Of a stretch of 15,394 nucleotides of DNA, positions 1 to 6,484 are shown one piece after another. The notes under the pieces are model-generated. The model had not been told where the DNA came from. It did not search any database and saw only the letters and a program-made list of their open reading frames with translations. The first letter of the stretch is position 1, and the number at the start of each line of letters is the position of its first letter. Source of the stretch: Anaerolineales bacterium (GTDB lineage Bacteria > Chloroflexota > Anaerolineae > Anaerolineales > E44-bin32). The translations under genes were made by a program, and so were the position numbers. The stretch covers positions 1 through 15,394 of the forward strand of contig JAHFAU010000031.1 in assembly GCA_023250385.1 (NCBI GenBank). The letters are read 5' to 3'.

Positions 1-2
1 TT

Positions 3-638
3 GTCGCCCTCACCCTCGGACCGGCGCAGACCAATGCCTACCTGATCGGGGATCCAGAGCTCAGCGTGGCGGTGGTCGTCGACCCGCCCTCGGATGGGAA
101 GCTGATCCAGGCCGAGGCGGTGCGCCGCGGTTGGCGGGTCACCCAGATCTGGCTCACCCACGCTCACTTCGATCATTTTGGAGGCGCGGGCGCGCTCTCG
201 GACGCGTCTGAGTCTCCGGTCCCGGTTGCACTGCACGCCAACGACCAGTCCTTGTGGAGGATGCGGGGTGGGGCGTCGGCATTCGGCTTTCCCAGTTTCG
301 ACCCCGGGCCCGAACCCACGATCTCCCTCGAGCACGGGATGCAGCTGGAGCTCGGCCGCAGCCGATTTGAGGTGCGGCACACCCCTGGACACACGCCGGG
401 GCATGTGGTCTTTCGGGAGCAGGCCGCCGGCTTGGTCCTCTGCGGGGACCTGATCTTTCGGGGGAGCGTCGGCCGAACCGATTTGCTGGGCGGAGAGACT
501 GCGGCCTTACTCTCCAGCATTCGGGACGAGATTCTGACCCTGCCGGACACGACCCGCCTGTTTGCCGGTCACGGCCCGGAGACGACGGTTGGCGAAGAGC
601 GCCGATCCAACCCGTTTCTTGGCGGACTGGCCGGCTAG
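3..638 (+). CDS. MBL-fold metallo-hydrolase, glyoxalase II-like (5' truncated)
   Basis: The gene enters from the left edge. The first complete codon is at 3, and the visible N-terminus LGPAQTNAYLIGD is the usual opening of hydroxyacylglutathione-hydrolase-like proteins, so only a few residues should be missing. The GTG at 66 is not the real start, because conserved sequence lies upstream of it. Metal-site motifs appear in family order: THAHFDH, then HTPGHTPGH, then a CGD containing the bridging aspartate, then AGHGP near the C-terminus. The C-terminal ERRSNPFL is also typical of the small (about 210 residue) glyoxalase II-like clade. The likely activity is hydrolysis of a thioester or related ester using two metal ions in the cytoplasm. 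The actual substrate cannot be read from sequence, and no glutathione-binding C-terminal domain is present. It ends three bases from the convergent gene on the other strand. Confidence 0.88.
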   Translation, partial: VALTLGPAQTNAYLIGDPELSVAVVVDPPSDGKLIQAEAVRRGWRVTQIWLTHAHFDHFGGAGALSDASESPVPVALHANDQSLWRMRGGASAFGFPSFDPGPEPTISLEHGMQLELGRSRFEVRHTPGHTPGHVVFREQAAGLVLCGDLIFRGSVGRTDLLGGETAALLSSIRDEILTLPDTTRLFAGHGPETTVGEERRSNPFLGGLAG

Positions 639-641
639 CCG

Positions 642-1424
642 CTAACTCCCTTCGGCCTGCAGCCAGGCCAACCACTCGCGTACGACGCCAACGGGCTCCT
701 GAGGTGCGAAGCCCAGAACTTCGACCTGCAGCGGATAGCGGTCATCTCCGGCCGCCGGAGCGACGCCGCCGACCTGAAGCAACAAGACCCCTTGGCCCAC
801 CGCCGAGAGCGGAAGAATGCCGATTGCTCCGGGAGTCTGCCGCACCAGCTCCAAGGTCGCCTCCGGGTTCGGCCCCAGCAGCGCCTGAGTAGTAAAGCGC
901 AGCTCCCCCAGCAGATCGACCGCCAGGGCTTCGCGTAGCTCATCCCCCCGAAGCGGGATGATCGGCGTTATGCCGAGGTCTGGCCCGTCGAACTCGCTCC
1001 AGTTGATCGCCTGCCCGCTGAATATCCTCGCCAGTTCTGCGAGTGAGAGATTGTCCACCGGATTGCTGGAGTGGATGGCGAACGCGATCGACTCCCATCC
1101 GAGCGGCGTTGCAAACCAGCCGGCCGGCGGCTCCTGGGCTGAGACGACCAATTCGAACTCGCCCGCGTCGACCGCCGTCAGAGCGGCGGGCGGCGCCAGG
1201 ATCTGCAGCCCAAGCCCTATGTAGCCCGGTTGGGCCGTGGATCCGCTCCGCTCCCTGAAGGCCAGGATCCGGCTGGTGGTCCAGACCTGGAAACTTGGCG
1301 TCGTGGCGATCTCTGGGAAGGGCGTGGGGAGAGGGAAGGTCGCGGTCCCGCTCGCCCCAAGCGGCGACGAACCGCAGCCGACCAATAGGATCGCCAACCC
1401 GATACTCTGCGTGATTCTAAGCAC
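642..1424 (-). CDS. PstS-like substrate-binding lipoprotein (periplasmic-binding-protein type 2 fold), orphan
   Basis: A 260-residue protein with a GTG start. A short hydrophobic signal ends in the lipobox LVGC (residues 14-17), followed by a Ser/Gly/Ala/Pro-rich linker, so it should be membrane anchored through Cys17. The body has PstS-family hallmarks: a segment like LAELARIFSGQAINWSEF and a later block TPGAIGILPLSAV that matches the usual 'PGAIGY' element. The SGT phosphate-binding motif that normally follows the NW segment is absent; PLRGDELREAL stands there instead, so phosphate may not be the ligand. No permease or ATPase gene is nearby. It is the last gene of the tgt-uppP operon and its start overlaps the end of uppP by eight bases. 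The ligand and role are unknown. The family assignment is moderately sure. Confidence 0.72.
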   Translation of the reverse strand: MLRITQSIGLAILLVGCGSSPLGASGTATFPLPTPFPEIATTPSFQVWTTSRILAFRERSGSTAQPGYIGLGLQILAPPAALTAVDAGEFELVVSAQEPPAGWFATPLGWESIAFAIHSSNPVDNLSLAELARIFSGQAINWSEFDGPDLGITPIIPLRGDELREALAVDLLGELRFTTQALLGPNPEATLELVRQTPGAIGILPLSAVGQGVLLLQVGGVAPAAGDDRYPLQVEVLGFAPQEPVGVVREWLAWLQAEGS

Positions 1425-2262
1425 GGATCAGGCTCAGCAGCAGGCCGGCCGTCCCTACCAGCCCGCAATAGGCCGCGAATCCCTTCAATGACCCTCGTGC
1501 TAGGTAGCGGACGAGCCAACGGATGGCGAAGGTTCCAACGACCCCGGCCGCCAGGAACCCGATCGCAAATGATGGGAGGGCTTCCGCCGCACTCGGCTCG
1601 CCGGCCAGATCGCTGAGCGCCACGAGCCCGGCTCCAAAGATGATCGGGACCGACATCAGGAACGAAAACCGAACTGCATCCACCCGGTCCAGGCCGCGGA
1701 GCAACCCGGCAGCGATCGTGGCGCCGGAGCGCGAAATCCCTGGGAGCAGCGCCACTGCTTGCGCCAGTCCGATCAGCACCGCATCCCGAGTCCGAAGGCC
1801 GATCAGCGGCCGGAACCCGGCCGGGTTCGCAGCGTGGACCGAGCGGGACCGCTCTCCAAGTGCCAGCAATCCCGCGGTGCTAAAGAGCAAGCCTGCTGCG
1901 ACCGGCGGATTGGAGAATGCCTGCTCAACTACCCCACCCACCAGGATCCCGGCCAACGCCCCGGGAAGAGTCGCGAGCAACAACAGCCAAGCCAGAGTCG
2001 CCTCCGGGGTCTCGAGCAGGCTGCGGTGGACCAATGCCAACAGGGCGGCCCTCCCGAATCGGTATAGGTCGTCCCGAAAGGCGAAAACTACCGCGGCCAG
2101 TGTGCCCCAATGCACGGTGACACTGAAAATGAAGAATGCGTGCGACTCGAGCTGCCAGCCGAGGAGCCAGGGAACGAGCACCAAGTGAGCGGAAGAGGAG
2201 ATCGGGAGGAACTCACTAGCTCCCTGCACAATCCCCAGTATCAGGGCTTGGACCCAGGTCAA
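1417..2262 (-). CDS. uppP: Undecaprenyl-diphosphatase (bacitracin resistance protein)
   Basis: An integral membrane phosphatase that converts undecaprenyl diphosphate to the monophosphate, recycling the lipid carrier for peptidoglycan and other surface polymers. The 281 residues are close to the family's usual 265-280. Visible signatures are the (E/Q)xxxE motif at Q13-E17 within QGASEFLPISSSAH, and PGISRSG at residues 174-180 in the second half, which carries the catalytic Ser/Arg. Between them are several strongly hydrophobic segments consistent with a polytopic protein. The start is TTG at 2262, overlapping the tgt stop as TTGA, so translational coupling is likely. No better start exists, and MTWVQALILGIVQG matches the family N-terminus. 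It lies between tgt and the lipoprotein gene in one transcription unit. Confidence 0.95.
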   Translation of the reverse strand: MTWVQALILGIVQGASEFLPISSSAHLVLVPWLLGWQLESHAFFIFSVTVHWGTLAAVVFAFRDDLYRFGRAALLALVHRSLLETPEATLAWLLLLATLPGALAGILVGGVVEQAFSNPPVAAGLLFSTAGLLALGERSRSVHAANPAGFRPLIGLRTRDAVLIGLAQAVALLPGISRSGATIAAGLLRGLDRVDAVRFSFLMSVPIIFGAGLVALSDLAGEPSAAEALPSFAIGFLAAGVVGTFAIRWLVRYLARGSLKGFAAYCGLVGTAGLLLSLIRA

Positions 2263-3377
2263 GTTGGGTGCTCCCCGCGGGCCAATCCCTCGCGGAGCCT
2301 CTCGATGGTGCCGGCCAATTGACCGATCAGGATCGCTTGACGGATCTCTCGGGTGAAGTCGATCAGTAAACGCAAGTTGTGAATCGAAAGCAGGGTCGCG
2401 GAGAGCATCTCTCTGCCGACGATCAGGTGCCGGAGGTAGGCCCGGCTGAAGTGGGTGCAGGTGTAGCAGGAGCAGTCGGGGTCCAGCGGGCCAGAGTCAT
2501 CTGCCAGTGCGGCCCAGCGGAGATTCATCCGGCCGCGCCGGGTAAGGGCTGCATCGTTGCGAGCTAAGCGAGTCGGTAGCACGCTGTCGAACAGGTCGAC
2601 TCCCCGGGCGATGGCTTCCAGGAGGTCTCCTGGGGCTCCGACGCCCATCAGGTACCGGGGCCGGTCCGTGGGAAGCGCGGCGTCGAGCAATTCGAGAGTG
2701 GCCAGCGTCTCTTCCTTCGCTTCCCCCACGCTCAGTCCGCCGATCGCGATTCCGGACGTTCCGAGTGCAGCGACGAACTCGGCTGACTCGCGCCGGAGAT
2801 CGGGGAACACTCCGCCTTGAACGATCCCGAACAATGCCTGGTCTGCTCGGGTCTTTGCCTCGAGGCAGCGCCGAGCCCAGGCGTGAGTCCGCTCCAGCGC
2901 CCGCTGGTTGTAGTCCCGGTTATATGGTTCGGCGCACTCGTCGAGCGTCATGACGATGTCGGCGCCCAGGTTTTCCTGGATGCCCATGGCCTTCTCAGGA
3001 GTGAGCCGGTGCAGGGTCCCATCCAGGTGAGAACGGAACGTGACCCCATCCGCATCTACCTCACGCTGGGTGGCGAGCGAGAAGAGCTGAAACCCGCCCG
3101 AGTCGGTCAGCAGCGGGCCCGGCCAGTCCATGAACTTGTGCAGCCCGCCCAGTTGCGCGATCTGCGCGTCGCCCGGCCGCAGGTACAGATGATAGGCGTT
3201 CGCCAAGACCAGGCTGGCGCCGAGTTCGCGCAGCTGGGCAGGGGTGAGCGCCTTGACGGTGGCTTGGGTCCCGACCGGTGCGAACAGCGGTGTCTCGAGT
3301 ATTCCGTGCGGGGTGTGGAACAGCCCGGCCCGGCCGCGGCCATCCTGGGCGATGATTTCGAACGAGAAATCGGTCAT
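2259..3377 (-). CDS. tgt: tRNA-guanine transglycosylase (queuine tRNA-ribosyltransferase)
   Basis: Exchanges guanine-34 of tRNAs with GUN anticodons for preQ1, the base-exchange step of queuosine synthesis. From the ATG at 3377 the protein has 372 residues, the standard bacterial length. An open frame continues upstream to 3524, but it would overlap the alr promoter, and homologues begin at the equivalent of MTDFSFEI. Key residues fall at E. coli-like positions: D92 in LTDSGGFQ (general acid/base), D264 in DLFDSVLPTR (nucleophile), and zinc ligands C302, C304, C307 and H333 (CSCYTC, then SIHNLR). GIVQGG at residues 184-189 is also conserved. Only a GAAGAG directly abutting the ATG is seen as a ribosome-binding sequence, which is closer than ideal. 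It is the first gene of a three-gene leftward operon. Confidence 0.96.
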   Translation of the reverse strand: MTDFSFEIIAQDGRGRAGLFHTPHGILETPLFAPVGTQATVKALTPAQLRELGASLVLANAYHLYLRPGDAQIAQLGGLHKFMDWPGPLLTDSGGFQLFSLATQREVDADGVTFRSHLDGTLHRLTPEKAMGIQENLGADIVMTLDECAEPYNRDYNQRALERTHAWARRCLEAKTRADQALFGIVQGGVFPDLRRESAEFVAALGTSGIAIGGLSVGEAKEETLATLELLDAALPTDRPRYLMGVGAPGDLLEAIARGVDLFDSVLPTRLARNDAALTRRGRMNLRWAALADDSGPLDPDCSCYTCTHFSRAYLRHLIVGREMLSATLLSIHNLRLLIDFTREIRQAILIGQLAGTIERLREGLARGEHPT

Positions 3378-3411
3378 CTCTTCGGGGGAAGCCGGGCGGT
3401 GCGAGCCAGCG

Positions 3412-3417
3412 ATTATA
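3412..3417 (-). promoter_or_regulatory. Candidate -10 element for tgt operon
   Basis: On the minus strand this reads TATAAT, a perfect sigma70 -10 match in GC-rich surroundings. Transcription would start near 3405, giving a leader of about 28 bases before the tgt ATG. No convincing -35 sits 16-18 bases upstream. The element lies beside the divergent alr promoter, whose -35 falls inside this promoter's expected spacer. Confidence 0.55.
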
Positions 3418-3424
3418 CCTGCGG

Positions 3425-3453
3425 TAGACAGCCGTGCAGCGGCTCCGTATACT
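3425..3453 (+). promoter_or_regulatory. alr promoter, predicted leaderless
   Basis: TAGACA (3425-3430, five of six to TTGACA), a 17-base spacer, then TATACT (3448-3453, five of six to TATAAT). With normal spacing the transcript would begin at about 3460, which is the first base of the alr GTG start codon. That predicts an mRNA with no 5' leader, in keeping with the lack of any Shine-Dalgarno sequence. The promoter interlocks with the divergent tgt promoter. Confidence 0.7.
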
Positions 3454-3459
3454 TCGGCC

Positions 3460-4578
3460 GTGACCGATCCCCGGAATCGGTACTCGACCTGGGTGGAAGT
3501 CGACCTGGGAGTCATCGAAGCCAATGCCCGTCAGTTGACTGCGCTCACCAAAGCAACGGTGATGGCGGTCGTCAAGGCCAATGCGTACGGTCACGGTGCG
3601 GTACCGGTGGCGCAGGCCGCCGCCCGCGGCGGCGCGAGCTGGCTGGGGGTCGCCCGGGCCGAAGAGGCGCTCGAACTTCGCTCGGCCGGTATTGGCCTCC
3701 CGATCCTGATCCTCGGTCCGGCGCCGGTTGCACAGCTGGCCGCGTTGATCGCGGCCGGGGCCTCGCTCACCGTGACCGACGAGGTCCAGATTGACGCCGC
3801 CGCATTGGCTGCCCGGGATCAACAAGCGACGGCCAAGGTCCAGCTGAAGCTCGACTCCGGAATGAACCGCCTTGGGGCGCCGCCAGAAGCCGCGGTCAAC
3901 CTGGCCCGCCGGATCCAGCAGCAGCCCAGCCTCAGCTTCGAGGGAGTGTTCACCCATTTCGCCCGCGCCGATGAGGGAATGCCGGAACCCGTTCAGCGGC
4001 AGGTCGAGCGCTTCGAGCAGGCCCTCTCTGCGCTCGTCTCCGCCGGTTTGCGGCCACCGCTGGCCCACGCCGCCAATTCAGCTGCCGCCCTCAGTTGGCC
4101 GGGAACCCATTACGACCTGGTGCGGGTCGGAATTGCGTTGTACGGCCTTCGACCGTCGCCGGCGGCCCCGCTGCCGGCCGGGCTGCGGCCGGCCTTGGAG
4201 TGGAAGACTCAGCTGACTCGAATTCGATCCGTGCCTCCCGGTGAGGGTGTCAGCTACGGTCATGCCTACGTGACTCGCAGGACCGAACGGATCGGGACAG
4301 TCCCGGTCGGCTATGCCGATGGCCTGCGGCGAGCCGCGGGGAATCAGCTGCTGGTCGGGGGTGTGCCGGTTCCGGTGGTTGGCCGGGTGTGCATGGACTT
4401 CTGCATGCTGCAGCTCGACCGAGTTCCCGGCGCCAACGAGGGCGATGAGGCGGTGATCATCGGCGCCCAGGATAGGACTCGTCTCTCGGCCGAGCAGGTC
4501 GCCGACCGGTGGGGAACGATCAATTATGAGGTGACCTGTGGGATCGGAGCGAGAGTGCCGCGGACGTACAGCCAATGA
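3460..4578 (+). CDS. alr: Alanine racemase
   Basis: A PLP-dependent enzyme interconverting L- and D-alanine to supply D-Ala for peptidoglycan. From the GTG at 3460 it has 372 residues, the normal length. K39 in AVVKANAYGHG forms the Schiff base, and Y266 in EGVSYGHAY is the second catalytic base from the C-terminal beta-barrel domain. Further family blocks are LDSGMNRLG, FTHFARAD, GIALYGL, VPVGYADG and GRVCMDF. The frame stays open upstream to 3244, but that part overlaps tgt on the other strand. Homologues begin close to RNRYSTWVEVDL, and a good promoter points at the GTG. No ribosome-binding site is seen, consistent with a leaderless mRNA. It diverges from tgt and converges with the threonine dehydrogenase gene. 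Confidence 0.95.
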   Translation: MTDPRNRYSTWVEVDLGVIEANARQLTALTKATVMAVVKANAYGHGAVPVAQAAARGGASWLGVARAEEALELRSAGIGLPILILGPAPVAQLAALIAAGASLTVTDEVQIDAAALAARDQQATAKVQLKLDSGMNRLGAPPEAAVNLARRIQQQPSLSFEGVFTHFARADEGMPEPVQRQVERFEQALSALVSAGLRPPLAHAANSAAALSWPGTHYDLVRVGIALYGLRPSPAAPLPAGLRPALEWKTQLTRIRSVPPGEGVSYGHAYVTRRTERIGTVPVGYADGLRRAAGNQLLVGGVPVPVVGRVCMDFCMLQLDRVPGANEGDEAVIIGAQDRTRLSAEQVADRWGTINYEVTCGIGARVPRTYSQ

Positions 4579-4692
4579 CCCCGGCGGCAGCTTCCCGGCG
4601 CCGATTCAACCGGAAGCGAAACCCAGGCTGGGTGGCTGCCTAATCGACCCGTATGCGGCACTCCACCAGGCTGGCGGGCCGATCGACCCGGC
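4579..4692. other. Convergent intergenic gap between alr and tdh
   Basis: This 114-base stretch separates two genes that end facing each other. A terminator would be expected, but the only hairpin noticed is a weak ACCCA-GGC-TGGGT with no T-run on either strand. No gene or RNA is recognised. Confidence 0.5.
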
Positions 4693-5703
4693 TCATTTGG
4701 CCGCGGCATACCGCTTGGAGACTGCTGGGATCAGATAGTCATCAAAGGCGGCCCGCAGTCCATGTTCCGGCGCCCAACCCCAGTCCTCCCGGGCGGCCCG
4801 GTCATCCACCTCCGCCGGCCAACTGTCTACGATGGCCTGCCGGCGGGCGTCCGGCTCGTAGCGAATCTCCGCTCCGGGGAAAAACTCCAAGACGATTCTC
4901 TGCAGCTCTTCGGCGGAAGGACTAAAGCCGGTAACGTTGTAGACCCGCTGCCGGATGGAAGGTGCCCCGGCCAGCTCGGTCAGGGCCCGTACTGCATCCG
5001 GCATGGTCATGAAGGGCATTCGGGTGTCGGGCCGCACGAAACAACGGTATGGCCGGCCCTCGGCCGCGTGGTGCAGCATCTCGGGCCCGTAATCGCTGGT
5101 TCCTCCGGTGGGAAGGGTATCCGCGCTGATCAAACCCGGGAGTCGAAGCGCCCGGAAATCGATCCCAACCTCGTCCACTCCGCGGCGCAGCGAGTCGCTG
5201 AAGTACGCACCCAAGTGCTCGCAGTAGAGCTTGCTGGCACCATAGATCGTGGTGGGAGTGCACGCGTCCCGTTCGGTTTGCGGCCGCGCGGCGAGCTTGG
5301 CTGCCAGACTCGGAAAACCGTACACTGCGACACTGCTGGGAAACACGAAGGTCACCGGTTTGCCACGCCGCTGGGCCTGGTCGAGCGCAAGCTGCAGCAG
5401 ATTAAACGTCCCTTCGACGTTTACTCGGTGGGCGGCTCTTGGGTTTTGCTCGGCCCGGGTGGACAGCACCGCCGCCAGATGGTAGATCGTCCCAATTCGA
5501 AAGCGTCTCCCCAGGTCCGCCAGCAGCGCCTCGTCCAGCACATCACCCTGAAGGGATTCCCGGCAGCAGTCCTGCACCTCCGGCGGAAGGGGCTTGCGAT
5601 CGAGCGCCAGCAGCCGATCGGCCTCGGCCGCCCCTAAGCGGTTGAGCAGCCCATGGCCGATTTCGCCAGCCGCGCCGGTGATCAGAGTGAGGTCGTCGGC
5701 CAT
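4693..5703 (-). CDS. tdh: L-threonine 3-dehydrogenase, SDR (epimerase-like) type
   Basis: Oxidises L-threonine with NAD+ to 2-amino-3-ketobutyrate, which 2-amino-3-ketobutyrate CoA ligase can split to glycine and acetyl-CoA. From the ATG at 5703 it has 336 residues. The Rossmann motif GAAGEIG is at residues 10-16, a serine pair at S123-S124 (FPSSVAVYG), and the catalytic Y154-xxx-K158 in TIYGASKLY. Blocks that separate this clade from sugar epimerases are LRLPGLIS, TSDYGPEM, MPFMTMPDA, RRQAIVDSWPAEVDD and the terminal EDWGWAPE, where substrate-site residues lie. A longer frame to 5763 has no conserved sequence. A GAAGG directly abuts the ATG, and no clear promoter is seen. It sits divergently beside the glycine riboswitch and gcv operon, which supports a glycine-related role. 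Confidence 0.87.
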   Translation of the reverse strand: MADDLTLITGAAGEIGHGLLNRLGAAEADRLLALDRKPLPPEVQDCCRESLQGDVLDEALLADLGRRFRIGTIYHLAAVLSTRAEQNPRAAHRVNVEGTFNLLQLALDQAQRRGKPVTFVFPSSVAVYGFPSLAAKLAARPQTERDACTPTTIYGASKLYCEHLGAYFSDSLRRGVDEVGIDFRALRLPGLISADTLPTGGTSDYGPEMLHHAAEGRPYRCFVRPDTRMPFMTMPDAVRALTELAGAPSIRQRVYNVTGFSPSAEELQRIVLEFFPGAEIRYEPDARRQAIVDSWPAEVDDRAAREDWGWAPEHGLRAAFDDYLIPAVSKRYAAAK

Positions 5704-5816
5704 CCTTCGCTGAGGGTCATGGGTCGCGCGGAATTTCCCCGTTGGTATCTTGGCACAGGACACCGGAAAGAATCAAGGTCCCAGGAGTTTCCGCCCAGAC
5801 CTGTCCGCGCTCCATC

Positions 5817-5845
5817 TTGACTTTGATTGCGGGCGTCCATAGAAT
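5817..5845 (+). promoter_or_regulatory. gcv operon promoter (sigma70 type)
   Basis: TTGACT (5817-5822), a 17-base spacer, and TAGAAT (5840-5845), each five of six to consensus. Transcription would start near 5852, just before the first glycine aptamer, so the whole riboswitch lies in the leader of the gcvH-gcvPA-gcvPB mRNA. Confidence 0.8.
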
Positions 5846-5854
5846 GAAACCCTG

Positions 5855-6054
5855 CACAGGCGGGGAAGAGACCCGGAACACTGGGCACCGAAGGGGCAAG
5901 CTCGACCGCCCATGGAGCGGTCAGGCGAATCTCTCAGGTAAAAGGACCCCGGCTGGCCGAACCTCTGGAAAGCGCCCGGCGCACCGAAGGGGCAAGCCGC
6001 AAGGCGAATCTCTCAGGTCCCAGACAGAGGGCACACATCGGTGTGCCCTTTTTT
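5855..6054 (+). promoter_or_regulatory. Tandem glycine riboswitch (two aptamers plus expression platform)
   Basis: Two copies of the glycine aptamer core are visible. ACCGAAGGGGCAAG occurs at 5887-5900 and 5983-5996. GGCGAATCTCTCAGGT occurs at 5924-5939 and 6003-6018. The first aptamer ends with the typical AAAAGGACCCC, whose CCCC (5947-5950) can pair with GGGG at 5862-5865 as P1. In the second, CCTCTG (5962-5967) pairs with CAGAGG (6025-6030) as P1. The 3' strand of that helix shares 6028-6030 with the 5' arm of the following intrinsic terminator. Glycine binding should stabilise P1 and disfavour termination, the known ON logic of gcv riboswitches. The controlled genes are glycine cleavage genes. 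The outer limits given are approximate. Confidence 0.95.
6028..6054 (+). terminator. Riboswitch-controlled intrinsic terminator
   Basis: A nine-base-pair stem (6028-6036 with 6041-6049, AGGGCACAC/GTGTGCCCT), a four-base loop ATCG, and a T-run that continues to 6054. It lies 34 bases upstream of the gcvH start and partly overlaps P1 of the second glycine aptamer. Confidence 0.92.
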
Positions 6055-6076
6055 GTTCTCGGCTGAGCCGGAGATT

Positions 6077-6084
6077 GAGGAGGT
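6077..6084 (+). promoter_or_regulatory. Strong ribosome-binding site of gcvH
   Basis: GAGGAGGT, close to a perfect complement of the 16S rRNA 3' end, with five bases between GGAGG and the ATG at 6089. It decides the start: the frame's earlier ATG at 6041 lies inside the terminator hairpin and is rejected. Confidence 0.9.
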
Positions 6085-6088
6085 CAGG

Positions 6089-6484
6089 ATGAACTATCCC
6101 GCGGATCTAAAGTACGCCGGCACCGACGAATGGGTTCGGGTCGAAGGCGACCGGGCCACCTTAGGGGTATCGGATTTTGCCCAGGACCAACTCTCGGACC
6201 TCGTGTTCTTCGAAGCCACGGTCAGAGTCGGCGAGCGGGTCGCGGCCGGCGAGCAGGTGGCGACCTTAGAGTCGGTCAAGGCCGCGGCCGACGTGAATTC
6301 ACCCGTTTCAGGTGAGATTCTTGAGATCAACCAGCCACTCGCCGCACGTCCGGAGCTGGTCAACACCGACCCCTACGGGAGTGGCTGGATGGTGAAGCTC
6401 AAATTGACCGACAAGTCCGAATTGGCGGCCCTGATGGATAACACTGCCTATCAGCGGAACACCGAAGCGCGGGGCGGCCGATGA
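6089..6484 (+). CDS. gcvH: Glycine cleavage system H protein (lipoyl carrier)
   Basis: A lipoylated shuttle protein that carries the aminomethyl group from P-protein to T-protein and electrons to dihydrolipoyl dehydrogenase. It has 131 residues, normal for the family. The lipoyl attachment lysine is K64 in ATLESVKAAADVNSP. Flanking family elements are the N-terminal LKYAGTDEWV, LGVSDFAQDQLSDLVF, SGEILEIN and the C-terminal NTDPYGSGWMVKLK. Translation starts at the ATG following the strong GAGGAGGT site. The stop overlaps the gcvPA start as ATGA, so the two are probably translationally coupled. Expression is expected to depend on the glycine riboswitch in its leader. Confidence 0.97.
   Translation: MNYPADLKYAGTDEWVRVEGDRATLGVSDFAQDQLSDLVFFEATVRVGERVAAGEQVATLESVKAAADVNSPVSGEILEINQPLAARPELVNTDPYGSGWMVKLKLTDKSELAALMDNTAYQRNTEARGGR

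Noticed and set aside
3244..3459. N-terminal extension of alr
   Set aside because: It would lie opposite the start of tgt and upstream of the alr promoter; known alanine racemases begin near the GTG at 3460.
2817..3794. Long plus-strand open frame (325 codons) across the tgt region and into alr
   Set aside because: It lies opposite tgt, which has all its catalytic and zinc residues, and then overlaps alr in another frame. It is a GC-rich shadow frame with no recognisable domain.
4762..5637. 291-codon plus-strand frame opposite tdh
   Set aside because: Antisense shadow of a gene with clear SDR motifs; no family features and no ribosome-binding site.
5748..5776. Possible minus-strand promoter for tdh (TTGATT, then CAAGAT)
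   Set aside because: The -10 matches only three of six positions and the spacer is 18; too weak to list.
5887..6018. Repeated ACCGAAGGGGCAAG and GGCGAATCTCTCAGGT as a direct-repeat or mobile element
   Set aside because: These are the conserved cores of the two glycine aptamers, not a transposable or CRISPR repeat.
6041..6088. N-terminal extension of gcvH starting at the ATG at 6041
   Set aside because: The ATG sits inside the terminator hairpin, while the ATG at 6089 has a near-perfect ribosome-binding site and matches the family start.
5742..6092. 116-codon plus-strand frame through the riboswitch leader
   Set aside because: The region is a structured RNA with two conserved glycine aptamer cores; the frame has no coding features.
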